Positions 8,691 through 16,976 of a stretch of 64,000 nucleotides of DNA are shown one piece after another; the first letter of the stretch is position 1; the number at the start of each line of letters is the position of its first letter. Source of the stretch: Tamlana sp. I1 (GTDB taxonomy: Bacteria; Bacteroidota; Bacteroidia; Flavobacteriales; Flavobacteriaceae); assembly GCF_015355625.1 (NCBI RefSeq), contig NZ_JACLAF010000005.1:1-64000 (forward strand), given 5' to 3'. Under the pieces are notes generated by a model, which worked only from the letters and a program-made list of their open reading frames with translations, had not been told where the DNA came from and did no database searches. The position numbers and the translations under genes are program-made.

Positions 8691-8969
8691 ATGGATTTGA
8701 AAATTACCAACTGTAACAATTTTTTTAAAGTTAAAGGCAACTTAAACAAAAGTAACGTTAACATTTTTATGAATGAGTTTAACAACATTTTTGAAACTGT
8801 AAGCGATCTTACAATCAGTATCATGGATATTGAAAGTATGGATAAGCACGGTGTAGAGGCCATATCAAAATTACACAACGAAGCTTTAGTTAAAAACAAA
8901 CGATTTTCTATTGTTGGATACGGTTGTAAAGAGCTTTACGATCATTTTAAAACTGAAGTAGCTGCTTAA
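8691..8969 (+). CDS. Small stand-alone STAS-like protein
   Basis: 92 residues with the beta-alpha pattern of STAS domains: two opening strands (FKVKGNLNKSN), a helix (FMNEFNNIFE), the strand-loop LTISIMDIESMDKHGVEAISKLHNEA, where STAS proteins carry the switch residue (Ser-Met-Asp here), and a last strand RFSIVGYG. STAS proteins act as anti-anti-sigma factors or phospho-switches, but no anti-sigma kinase or phosphatase gene is next to it. It is monocistronic with its own terminator. Assignment by pattern only. Confidence 0.6.
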   Translation: MDLKITNCNNFFKVKGNLNKSNVNIFMNEFNNIFETVSDLTISIMDIESMDKHGVEAISKLHNEALVKNKRFSIVGYGCKELYDHFKTEVAA

Positions 8970-9000
8970 ATTAGTTTACTTTTAGTTTTAAACTTCTTAG

Positions 9001-9048
9001 AAAAACCACATGAAGCATTGTTAATTACAAGTTTTATGTGGTTTTTTT
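9001..9048 (+). terminator. Intrinsic terminator after the STAS-like gene
   Basis: An 11-bp stem, AAAAACCACAT (9001-9011) with ATGTGGTTTTT (9036-9046), followed by a T run. Confidence 0.8.
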
Positions 9049-9235
9049 GTGCAATATTTTAGCAACAAGTTTAATAAAACAAACGTGCTTCTTGTATTCG
9101 CTCGAAGCCCGTAAAATTAAACCTATTCTTGTTAAACAGAGGGACAAGAAATTCTACATCTAATGTAGAAAGAAAATAAAAGGAACTGCCATTGAAAACA
9201 TGGCATCTTGACTGTTTTCTTTTGTTTGAAATATA
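9049..9235. other. Intergenic region with two small dyads
   Basis: No gene seen. It holds an 8-bp dyad TTCTACAT-CTA-ATGTAGAA (9152-9170) and a 6-bp dyad TGCCAT/ATGGCA (9187-9205). Read on the minus strand the second is followed by a T-rich stretch and could end transcription of the EamA gene. Confidence 0.45.
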
Positions 9236-10096
9236 TCAATCTTTTTTAGATCGAATACTTTCAATAATAACGGTTGCTAAAATTAGCGAACCTCCAATGA
9301 AGGTGTTTAGTGCGGGTCTTTCATTTAGGAAAATGAATGCGATTATAATTCCGAAAACGGGTTGGCTACTGCCTATAATACTTGCTGTGCTTACCGAAAA
9401 ATGTTTTAAACTAGAAATAAATAAGGAATGTCCAATGGCAGTGGTAACCAAACCTAGTATAATAAGGTAGGGGAGCTGCGAGGGCATATTACTGCTGTCT
9501 AGAAAAAATAGAGTTGGTAATAAAATAACACTCGCAATAAAGGTTTGCTGCATCATTAGTACGGAACCTTCATATTTATGAACATGTCTTTTTAAAATAA
9601 GATTTCTTAAAGCATAACAAAAAGCAGATAACACACCAAAAAGAATGCCTTTTAAGTGGGTGTTTTCAAAACTAAAATCAGGAGCTAAAATATAAATGCC
9701 TAGTAAAACAATAAAGGCTAAAATAATATGAACGGGGTTAAGTTTTGTTTTAGTGAAAAAAGGTTCTAATAAAGCCGTGATAACTGGAAATGTAAACATA
9801 GACAGCATGCCTAGAGCTACGTTAGAAAGCTTTAAAGCATAAAAATAAGTTAGCCAATGTGCTGTTAAAAGCACGCCTCCAAGAATTATAGTTGGAAGGT
9901 CTTCTTTTGATTTTAATTTTATGTTTAGCTTTTTATACTTACAAAAAAGAAATAGAAAGATCGCTCCTAACACACCACGACTCCAAATAATTAAAGGGGT
10001 TGGTAAATCTATAAATCTCCCTAAGGATCCCGATGTACTTATTAATATGGTAGCTAGGGTGAGTAGTAAAAGTTGCTTGTTGTGTAGGTTTTTCAT
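9236..10096 (-). CDS. EamA-family (drug/metabolite transporter) permease
   Basis: 286 residues with about ten hydrophobic helices in two EamA repeats. The first repeat has WSRGVLGAIFLFLFCKYKKL and the second has the signature GLVTTAIGHSLFISSLKHFSVSTASIIGSSQPVFGIIIAFIFL, written here only to name the repeat. DMT exporters move amino acids, nucleotides or other metabolites; the substrate is unknown. A related partial gene sits at the window end (63645). Confidence 0.87.
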   Translation of the reverse strand: MKNLHNKQLLLLTLATILISTSGSLGRFIDLPTPLIIWSRGVLGAIFLFLFCKYKKLNIKLKSKEDLPTIILGGVLLTAHWLTYFYALKLSNVALGMLSMFTFPVITALLEPFFTKTKLNPVHIILAFIVLLGIYILAPDFSFENTHLKGILFGVLSAFCYALRNLILKRHVHKYEGSVLMMQQTFIASVILLPTLFFLDSSNMPSQLPYLIILGLVTTAIGHSLFISSLKHFSVSTASIIGSSQPVFGIIIAFIFLNERPALNTFIGGSLILATVIIESIRSKKD

Positions 10097-10111
10097 GGGA
10101 GCAGCTAATCT

Positions 10112-10222
10112 GTGTTAGCGATAGTAGTGGTTAGCTTTTGGCGAGCGGCCGCTTCGAGCCAAAACTAGTAACGGATAGCGCGACCACCTTTTACTCCTTA
10201 AAAGTAAAAGGTGGTAACACCC
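10112..10222 (+). ncRNA. Structured intergenic element, copy B (Flavo-1-like candidate)
   Basis: The strand shown folds into a closing stem GTGTTA (10112-10117) with TAACAC (10215-10220), a first hairpin TTTTGGC (10136-10142)/GCCAAAA (10158-10164), a linker AGTAACGGATAGCGCG, and a second hairpin ACCACCTTTTAC (10183-10194)/GTAAAAGGTGGT (10204-10215). A second element with the same layout lies at 40837-40924. From memory the layout recalls the Flavo-1 RNA motif of Bacteroidota, but I cannot verify that. It lies between two minus-strand genes. Confidence 0.55.
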
Positions 10223-10247
10223 TAATTACTGTGTTCAATTAATTTTA

Positions 10248-11645
10248 TTATTTTGATAGTTCGGTGAAATGTTTATAAAATAAAGGAATGGTTTCGATGC
10301 CTTTTAGGTAATTCCAAACGCCAAAATGTTCGTTTGGGGAATGAATGGCATCGCTGTCTAAACCAAAGCCCATTAAAATGGTTTTGCTTTTTAACTCTTT
10401 TTCAAAAAGGGATACAATAGGGATGCTGCCGCCGCTACGTTGTGGTAACGGGGTTTTGCCAAAAGTATGTTGGTAGGCTTTGCTTGCTGCTTGGTAACCA
10501 ATACTGTCTATTGGAGTAACGTAACCTTGTCCGCCGTGATGTGGTGTCACTTTTACTTTCACGCCTTTTGGTGCGATGTTTTCGAAATGTGTTTTAAACA
10601 GTTTGGTGATGTTTTCCCAGTCTTGATTTGGTACTAAACGCATCGATATTTTAGCATAAGCTTTGCTAGCGATAACGGTTTTAGCGCCTTCGCCGGTATA
10701 ACCTCCCCAAATGCCGTTAACATCTAAAGTTGGTCTAATGGAATTTCTTTCGTTGGTGCTGTATCCCGATTCGCCATACACGGCATCGATATCCAAGGCT
10801 TTTTTATAGTTTTCTAAGCTGAATGGTGCTTTTGCCATTTCGGCGCGTTCTGCTTCGGAAAGTTCTTCAACTTGATCATAAAAACCAGGAATGGTAATAT
10901 GATTATTTTCGTCGTGAAGCGAAGCAATCATTTTACTTAAAATATTGATGGGGTTTGCTACGGCACCGCCATATAAACCAGAGTGTAAATCGCGATTAGG
11001 TCCTGTAACTTCAACTTCAACATAGCTTAAACCACGTAAGCCTGTTGTTATTGATGGTACATCGTTGGCAATCATGCCTGTATCGGAAATTAAAATCACA
11101 TCGTTTTTAAGTTTTTCGTGATTGTTTTTCACGAAAGTGCCCAGGTTTACACTGCCTACTTCCTCTTCGCCTTCAATCATAAATTTTACATTACAAGGCA
11201 ATTGGTTTGTGCTGGACATAAATTCCATAGCTTTTACGTGCATGTACATTTGGCCTTTGTCATCGCAAGCACCACGGGCAAAAATGGCGCCTTCGGGATG
11301 CTTTTCGGTGTTTTTAATTACGGGTTCAAACGGTGGTGAATGCCATAAATTTATTGGGTCTGGCGGTTGCACATCGTAATGTCCGTAAACTAATATAGTT
11401 GGAAGCTTTTTGTTGATAATTTTTTCGCCATACACAATGGGGTAGCCATCGGTTTGACAGATTTCAACCTTGTCGCAACCTGCTTTTTCTAAACGGGTTT
11501 TAACGGCATCGGCTGTTTTTAAAACATCGGTTTTGTATGCTGAATCGGCACTAATAGAAGGGATTTTAAGCAGCTCGATAAGTTCGTCTAAAAATCGATC
11601 TTTATGCTGACTAATGTATTGTGTAAGCTTTTCCATAGAAGTCAT
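10248..11645 (-). CDS. M20-family dipeptidase
   Basis: 465 residues of the M20 zinc peptidase family (CPG2/carnosinase type dipeptidases). Zinc and catalytic motifs are present: GHYDVQPPDP (His and Asp ligands), ARGACDDKG (bridging Asp), GEEEVGS (catalytic Glu and ligand), SDTGM (Asp), and a late His in SPNEHFG. It is a cytoplasmic enzyme with no signal peptide. ATG 11636 gives MEKLTQYIS and is an equally good start. It is monocistronic. Confidence 0.92.
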   Translation of the reverse strand: MTSMEKLTQYISQHKDRFLDELIELLKIPSISADSAYKTDVLKTADAVKTRLEKAGCDKVEICQTDGYPIVYGEKIINKKLPTILVYGHYDVQPPDPINLWHSPPFEPVIKNTEKHPEGAIFARGACDDKGQMYMHVKAMEFMSSTNQLPCNVKFMIEGEEEVGSVNLGTFVKNNHEKLKNDVILISDTGMIANDVPSITTGLRGLSYVEVEVTGPNRDLHSGLYGGAVANPINILSKMIASLHDENNHITIPGFYDQVEELSEAERAEMAKAPFSLENYKKALDIDAVYGESGYSTNERNSIRPTLDVNGIWGGYTGEGAKTVIASKAYAKISMRLVPNQDWENITKLFKTHFENIAPKGVKVKVTPHHGGQGYVTPIDSIGYQAASKAYQHTFGKTPLPQRSGGSIPIVSLFEKELKSKTILMGFGLDSDAIHSPNEHFGVWNYLKGIETIPLFYKHFTELSK

Positions 11646-11881
11646 TGTTGTGTGTTTACAAATTTACAACTAATGTGCTGCATAAAAAAGAGTGTCGTGC
11701 AGGGAAAGGCTTTAAAATGTTATAAGTTTTGTAGCATATTTATGAAACTTTTGTTATGCTGATGGTGTAGAAATTCCATATCTAAAAGGAGTAGGGTTTG
11801 CTTTTTAGAAATGGAAATTTTAATGCTTTTAATTTCTTTGAACATTTTTAAAAAAAAGTAAAAAATATTAAAACTAATTTT

Positions 11882-11889
11882 TATATTTG
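11882..11889 (+). promoter_or_regulatory. -7 box of tRNA-Leu
   Basis: TATATTTG fits TAnnTTTG and sits 10 bp before the tRNA. No good -33 box is seen at normal spacing. Confidence 0.55.
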
Positions 11890-11899
11890 CAGTCCTTTA

Positions 11900-11981
11900 G
11901 CGGGCGTGGTGGAATTGGTAGACACGCTAGACTTAGGATCTAGTGCCGCGAGGTGTGGGAGTTCGAGTCTCCCCGCCCGCA
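11900..11981 (+). tRNA. tRNA-Leu (anticodon UAG)
   Basis: The acceptor stem GCGGGCG (11900-11906) pairs with CGCCCGC (11974-11980), with discriminator A at 11981. The D-arm region GGTGGAATTGGTAGACAC, the anticodon stem CTAGA/TCTAG around loop CTTAGGA (anticodon TAG), a variable arm TGCCGCGAGGTGTG and T-loop GTTCGAGTCTC are all of class II Leu type. CCA is not encoded. Confidence 0.97.
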
Positions 11982-11991
11982 CTAATAAAGG

Positions 11992-12026
11992 AAAAGCCAA
12001 CTTAATTTTTTAAGTTGGCTTTTTTA
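11992..12026 (+). terminator. Intrinsic terminator after tRNA-Leu
   Basis: A 13-bp stem, AAAAGCCAACTTA (11992-12004) with TAAGTTGGCTTTT (12011-12023), a 6-nt loop and a T run. Confidence 0.9.
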
Positions 12027-12079
12027 TTTGGTGAAATATTTGTGGATTTATTTGATTTTCAATTTAGTCCTAAACATAG

Positions 12080-12087
12080 CTTGCCAT
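12080..12087. repeat. Left target-site duplication of the IS
   Basis: CTTGCCAT directly before the IS. The identical 8 bp follow the right end at 13514-13521. An 8-bp duplication is normal for the ISL3 family. Confidence 0.93.
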
Positions 12088-12119
12088 GGATCAAGAGCAA
12101 AAGTTGTGGGATTTTAGAA

Positions 12120-13112
12120 TTAAGCAAAAATAGTCGTTAATCTATAAAGGAAAAACTCTACGTTCCTCACACCTCTAAATTGCGATCTAAAAGCTTTAAT
12201 TTTAGCATTGAAAGATTCTGCTGAAGCGTTGGTACTTCTATTATCAAAATAGTTTAGAATGTTTTGATAGTGAATAGACATGGTTCTGGATATAGTATTA
12301 AAGCTTTTAAAGGCTGCTTGTCTAACTTTTTCATCCCATTTAGCTAATCGTGTTAGTGCGGAAGTTTTATCCTGAGTATTGTTAAAAATCCAAGATAAGT
12401 TCTGGCATAGTTTATATGCTTTTTCTATATCAGGATAGTGTTTAAATAGTATTACTGATCTTTTAGCTTGGTTTTCAGTCCACTTGTTGCTTGGCTTATA
12501 GAGTAAATACCTTCCTCTTGCCAGTAGTTGTTTTAATGTATCTCCGTTTGGAAGTATTTCAGGTATGTATTTTAAAGATTTACTTCTAGCGTCTTCTATG
12601 GCATCATTTTCTGCGTCAATGGCTTCCCATCTGTGTTTGATTCTTATTTCTTGCAAAGCGTCCAATGCTAATTTCTGCACATGAAAACGGTCTATCACTA
12701 AGGAGGCATTGGGGAATGATTTTTTAACAATAAGCCCCATATTTCCTGCCATATCTAGAGTCACTTCTTTAACTTTATTTCTTTGTTTTAAAGGAATTTT
12801 ATGAAGTATTTTTATCACTGTTTCAGCTTTAGTTCCTTTAACCATAGCTACTATAGCGCCTTTCTTTCCTTTGGCATCTTTATTGGTTAAGATGGTGTAG
12901 AGTTCGCCATTGCAAAAAGCGGTTTCGTCAAGCGACAGGTAGCTTCCTAGATTCTCAGGGTACAATAGCCAATCTTTTGCATGGGCTTTTTGATCCCACG
13001 ATTTAAAATCACTTAGGTAATCTTTGTACTGGCGTTGCAATTTCTTGCCGTTAACACCGTAGAAAAACCCAATGGTGTGGCAATCGGTAGCTTTAGTGTT
13101 GACTAATTTCTT
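12120..13112 (-). CDS. ISAon1-like transposase, catalytic part
   Basis: The catalytic part of an ISL3-family DDE transposase. Candidate catalytic residues lie in LSLDETAF (first Asp), LVIDRFHVQKL (second Asp, with the family FHV motif) and the closing ASAESFNAKIK (Glu). The frame is open from 13112, just after an in-frame stop at 13113-13115, and overlaps the N-region frame by 20 bp; the first ATG is only at 13040. It lies in the +1 frame relative to the N-region, and the overlap contains T6A4 (minus strand), so a fusion by frameshifting or transcript slippage is likely. I give the whole open frame rather than the ATG start. Confidence 0.88.
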   Translation of the reverse strand, partial: KKLVNTKATDCHTIGFFYGVNGKKLQRQYKDYLSDFKSWDQKAHAKDWLLYPENLGSYLSLDETAFCNGELYTILTNKDAKGKKGAIVAMVKGTKAETVIKILHKIPLKQRNKVKEVTLDMAGNMGLIVKKSFPNASLVIDRFHVQKLALDALQEIRIKHRWEAIDAENDAIEDARSKSLKYIPEILPNGDTLKQLLARGRYLLYKPSNKWTENQAKRSVILFKHYPDIEKAYKLCQNLSWIFNNTQDKTSALTRLAKWDEKVRQAAFKSFNTISRTMSIHYQNILNYFDNRSTNASAESFNAKIKAFRSQFRGVRNVEFFLYRLTTIFA

Positions 13113-13452
13113 TTAAAAAATCAGCAAACTCGGCGGTCATCCGTGTTCCCTGTGCTACTAAATTCCAATCTCTATGAACCACTTCATTAGTTTGCTTATT
13201 CAGCCATCTGCGGCGTTTTATATGAAGGTAAACATTTTTACCTCGTATAGGGAAGTCTTGAACGGTAGCCTCAGGAAAGAAGCCTTTAGAATGAAGTTTA
13301 GTTTCATTAAATTCTTCGGGAATCGTGTTTAGTTCTGTAAAATAAAAATGTAGTGCTTCTCCTTTAATTTCGTACTTGTCCAAATCAAAATACTTAATAA
13401 GTATTTCTGGAAGTAATAAATTGGCTATGGCTAATAATGAATCTGATGACAT
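13093..13452 (-). CDS. ISAon1-like transposase, N-region protein
   Basis: 119 residues upstream of and overlapping the catalytic frame. It contains a basic segment NVYLHIKRRRWLNKQ typical of the DNA-binding N-part of ISL3 transposases. The last residues DFLKEISQH lie over the T6A4 tract where the frame change would occur. It is likely made both alone and fused to the catalytic part (inference). Confidence 0.85.
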   Translation of the reverse strand: MSSDSLLAIANLLLPEILIKYFDLDKYEIKGEALHFYFTELNTIPEEFNETKLHSKGFFPEATVQDFPIRGKNVYLHIKRRRWLNKQTNEVVHRDWNLVAQGTRMTAEFADFLKEISQH

Positions 13453-13513
13453 TAAAAATTTTTATTCAAAGGTCTTGCTTTTTTAGATGCTCCACAACTT
13501 TTTGACTTGACCC

Positions 13514-13521
13514 CTTGCCAT
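13514..13521. repeat. Right target-site duplication of the IS
   Basis: CTTGCCAT, identical to 12080-12087. Removing one copy plus the IS restores a continuous intergenic region. Confidence 0.93.
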
Positions 13522-13544
13522 ATCTAGGACTACGTTTTTGAAAC

Positions 13545-16500
13545 TTAATATTTCACAAATTTAATACTTGTGACTTGTTTTTGGTTTTTCGATTTTATTT
13601 TTAATACATAAACACCATCAGTTAATTGCGAAACATTAATAGCATTAGATTTAGGTTGTTTTAATGTTAAAACCTCTTGACCTAAAGTGCTATAAATTTG
13701 GATGTATTCTGAAGATTCCACAGCTTCTTTTGGGTGTAATGTTAATGTTTTAGTCGATGCGTTGTATGAAGTGTGTGCATTAGCTTCATTTTTTATTTCG
13801 GTATCTAGTGTGCTATCCTTTTGAAAAACAATCGAGAATTGATTAGCATCTGTATTAGCATCTAAAGTTAGTGCTACCTCTTTTTCTTTTAAATTGTAAT
13901 AGGTGTTTTGGATGTTGTCTTTTAAATAGATATCCAGTGTGCTAGGAATATTATGCATATCTCTTATTGAAAACGCATAAGACCCAGCATGAGTCACTTT
14001 AACTTCTAAAGGTAGTTCATCTTGGATGTTAATTTCTGGCAAGGCTTGAATAACTAATTTTTCATTATTTGAAACCCAATACCAGTCATTATCTAAATTG
14101 TCGTAAGATTTGGCATCATAACCTTTATCAAAATTATGAGTTGCTTGGCTGTCGTAGCCCAAACCAATAGTTTTATGACGACCATTGGGTTCTGTAAGCT
14201 TAAACCATAGTTTCGGGCGATTATCTGCGTTTTGAGTTTGTTGAGTTTTAGATTTTGAGTTTGTTTTGAAAAACACTGTACCATTGGCTGAAGCTGTAGC
14301 AAAAGCACGTTGCGCATTGTTAAATATTAATGTGCCGGAATTTATTACGGTAACAAAAAAGCCTTGTCCTATAGGAATAAATTGTGTTGGCGCACCTTTA
14401 TCAGGACTTCCAGAGCCATTATGCGGTACAGCTGCATTAGATACTGCAGGTGTCCCCATCATTTTAGTATAGGTAGCATATCCGCCTTCGTAGTCGGCTA
14501 ATAAATGACTGTTAACCTCGCCGAATTGTTCCCAAAAATAGAGGGTTCCGTCAATAACAGATAAGTTATCTTCAATAAATTGATTGGCATCTAGCGCAGA
14601 AGGGTATGGGTTTCCTATTAAAATATCATTACCAGCAGTTGCAGAAAGGCTGTAGTTTCCATCATTTGCTGTGCCTCTAAAAGTATAACTTTGCAAGCTG
14701 GAACTGGCTCCAGATCCTTTCATAGTATAACCATATCCGGGTGGTAAAGCACTTGTTGGGCTTATTTGGTTCCAGTGCGAATAATTGTCTGAAAGGCCAT
14801 TAAAACTATGCAACCAGTAGCTGCTTAAAGTTAATGGAGAGCCATAAACGGCGTCGTGGCTAGTTGTAAAATTTACAACAATACCATACTCGTCTTCTAA
14901 ATTTTCGAGATGCCAATTGCCAGCTGTGTTTACAGGAGCCGACCAAAGGTTATAATTGTGCAAGTTGGCTGTGCCTTGCTGGGATACCGTTAAATTACCG
15001 CTGCCTGAGCTTTTTGATGTTTGATTGTGTTTTTGAATAAGTTGAGCTTCACCCAACAAATTAAGAGTTCCATCAATGGTAATTCTAGTTTCTGCTGTTA
15101 TAAAAATACCGCTGGCTATATTTAAAATGGCACCAGGTTTTACTTCAATTTTGTCTACATGCGCATTTTCGGTAAGTGTTACTTCACCAGATTCGATAAT
15201 TAATTTTTTACAAGTATCATTTATGTTATCTGGGGCGTTGTTAGTTCCAGATCCACCTGTAAAGTTTGCACCATCCCAAATAATTTCGTCTTGTTTCGCG
15301 TAGCGAAGCGTAAAATACCTTTTAGAGGAGACTTTAATTCCTGTTGCAATTGCCGTATTTCCTGTAATAGTTAAATCGAATATCTCGCTGCCAAGGATTG
15401 TGGAGAAATCTTCGTCGTTATCGTAAACTAATTGTAAAGTAGCACAACTAGGCATTTCAGATAAATCGATGCCTTTACTACCGTTTACACTAATATCGAA
15501 TGAAATATCGATGTCTCCTACGCTTTTTTCTTCATCAAATCGCCAAGTTGAATTTAATTGTTCGTAATTATTGTCTGTGGTTGTAACAAATTGATAATTT
15601 GAACTGTTAGTTTTTTCACCCCAAAACAAAAATTCATCGTCGCCAGGGTCTAAATCGGTAGGGTTATTTATTCTCACAATCCCAGAACCTTGAGAATCGG
15701 TATGCGAAGAACCATCGGCAGCTTGTCCAATTCCTGCGACGTTAAAATCGAACTCACCATTTCCAAAATCATCCATTTTATAATAATCCTCTGAAGCCAA
15801 TGCAATATTGTATTTAGCCGATAAATAATTGTTTACTATAATACGTTCTGCAGCATTAAGCGCATAGTTGTAATGAATAATCTCAGACATATCTGCTCCA
15901 AGATAGGTGTTGTAATTTAGGTTTAAAGCGCCTAGAACCAGGTTGGAATTACTGTTAATAAGCATTGTAGAAGTCTCTTTGCCTTCAGAAGTCATTGTTT
16001 GCCCGCTAAATGTTTTTAATCTTTGTGAAGCTGTTAAACTCCCATCAAAATGCATTTGCATGATGTAATTTGTATCATTTGAAAAGTTTATAGGCAGACT
16101 TTTAAGTCGGTCATTTTGGGTGTTAATATCTACATTAATGCCTTGCTGGTTATGAAAAAACCAAGTATAGGCATAATCTGTTGAAGTTGTGTAACTTATT
16201 CGTTTACCTAAAATACCACGAGGTGCATTGTCTAAATTGTTTGGTCTTATTACTGCAAAATAAGTCATGCCTTCCGTTCCATCTAATATATCGGCATCTA
16301 GTATAGACATTTGGTCGTTGGTGCCATCAAAACGCACAGTTGGCATACCGTTTAAATCACTAGAAGATTGAAAATTGGGCTGTTGTCCAGAAGTTGCAGT
16401 AGCGTTGTTGTTATTTCCAGATGCATCTAACCATGTGGGGATTGCAGCACCATCACTAAGATTAACATTTTCAGCTTTTAACCATAATCCATTAGAAGAG

Positions 16501-16592
16501 GTATTACCTACACCTCCAGGACCGGTTTGTGAGTAGGAAAAGTTAAGGCATAGTGATACCACAAGAATTAATAGAGATTTGGGGAAATCCAT
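13545..16592 (-). CDS. Secreted LamG-type protein with T9SS type A sorting domain
   Basis: 1015 residues. A signal peptide (1-21) is followed by a LamG/concanavalin-like domain (about 30-265) with WLDASGNNNNATA and VRFDGTNDQM. The long middle part has repeated beta-rich segments (about 270-800). The C-terminus (about 945-1015) has the type IX sorting-domain pattern IYSTLGQEVLTLKQ...INVSQLTDGVYVLKIKS.. ending KFVKY. The protein should be exported across the outer membrane by T9SS, whose accessory genes gldE and gldD lie about 6 kb away. LamG domains often bind sugars, but no catalytic domain is recognised. The IS sits 24 bp downstream. Confidence 0.88.
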   Translation of the reverse strand: MDFPKSLLILVVSLCLNFSYSQTGPGGVGNTSSNGLWLKAENVNLSDGAAIPTWLDASGNNNNATATSGQQPNFQSSSDLNGMPTVRFDGTNDQMSILDADILDGTEGMTYFAVIRPNNLDNAPRGILGKRISYTTSTDYAYTWFFHNQQGINVDINTQNDRLKSLPINFSNDTNYIMQMHFDGSLTASQRLKTFSGQTMTSEGKETSTMLINSNSNLVLGALNLNYNTYLGADMSEIIHYNYALNAAERIIVNNYLSAKYNIALASEDYYKMDDFGNGEFDFNVAGIGQAADGSSHTDSQGSGIVRINNPTDLDPGDDEFLFWGEKTNSSNYQFVTTTDNNYEQLNSTWRFDEEKSVGDIDISFDISVNGSKGIDLSEMPSCATLQLVYDNDEDFSTILGSEIFDLTITGNTAIATGIKVSSKRYFTLRYAKQDEIIWDGANFTGGSGTNNAPDNINDTCKKLIIESGEVTLTENAHVDKIEVKPGAILNIASGIFITAETRITIDGTLNLLGEAQLIQKHNQTSKSSGSGNLTVSQQGTANLHNYNLWSAPVNTAGNWHLENLEDEYGIVVNFTTSHDAVYGSPLTLSSYWLHSFNGLSDNYSHWNQISPTSALPPGYGYTMKGSGASSSLQSYTFRGTANDGNYSLSATAGNDILIGNPYPSALDANQFIEDNLSVIDGTLYFWEQFGEVNSHLLADYEGGYATYTKMMGTPAVSNAAVPHNGSGSPDKGAPTQFIPIGQGFFVTVINSGTLIFNNAQRAFATASANGTVFFKTNSKSKTQQTQNADNRPKLWFKLTEPNGRHKTIGLGYDSQATHNFDKGYDAKSYDNLDNDWYWVSNNEKLVIQALPEINIQDELPLEVKVTHAGSYAFSIRDMHNIPSTLDIYLKDNIQNTYYNLKEKEVALTLDANTDANQFSIVFQKDSTLDTEIKNEANAHTSYNASTKTLTLHPKEAVESSEYIQIYSTLGQEVLTLKQPKSNAINVSQLTDGVYVLKIKSKNQKQVTSIKFVKY

Positions 16593-16976
16593 AATTTTGA
16601 GAGTTTGGTTTTATTTGAACTATTTACAAATGTATAAATTTTAAAGAAGCTTTAACTTAAATTTAAGAAAGATGCTAGACGCTATTTGTCTATACGTTTT
16701 AATAAATAGTGTAGTCGTGTATTTAGTTATCTGTTACACAGTGATTTAAATGATTTTTGGAATATCTTTAAATATTTAAAAGTATTATGTTTTTTTAAGC
16801 AAAGCTGTTTTAAAACTGAGAAAAGTACTGGTATACAATAAATTACCAATCATTGAAGTACACAAGATTAAAACACAATGCATATTTTAGAGTAGGATTA
16901 TTTTTATGAAATTAATCAGGTGTTTTATATCTTTAATAGCGAAGAACAACTGTTTATAAATTTAAAATAAAATGTC
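16593..16976. other. Divergent intergenic region, no gene seen
   Basis: 384 bp of AT-rich DNA between the divergent LamG protein and aldolase genes. I see no open frame of note, no strong hairpin and no RNA. The promoters of both genes should lie here; TATCTTTA about 45 bp before the aldolase start is the nearest to a -7 box. Confidence 0.5.

Larger units (their letters stand above)
12088..13513 (-). mobile_element. Complete ISAon1-like insertion sequence (ISL3 family), 1426 bp
   Basis: The ends are imperfect inverted repeats, GGATCAAGAGCAAAAGTTGT on the left and GGGTCAAGTCAAAAAGTTGT on the right (about 18 of 22 matching), flanked by an exact 8-bp duplication CTTGCCAT. Inside are two overlapping minus-strand frames, an N-region protein and a DDE transposase, with no internal stops, so the element may be active. 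It lies between the tRNA-Leu terminator and a T9SS-secreted protein gene, 24 bp past that gene's stop codon, and breaks no gene. A second copy in the same orientation ends at base 127. Confidence 0.96.

Noticed and set aside
9192-9470. A 92-codon plus-strand frame over the EamA gene end
   Set aside because: It is antisense to the transporter and has no features of its own.
10146-10169. NotI and SpeI sites close together, as in a cloning polylinker
   Set aside because: The surrounding bases do not match a vector polylinker and the NotI palindrome is the loop of the first hairpin of the structured element.
14093-14317. Open frames inside the LamG protein gene
   Set aside because: They are alternative-frame readings of a long coding gene.
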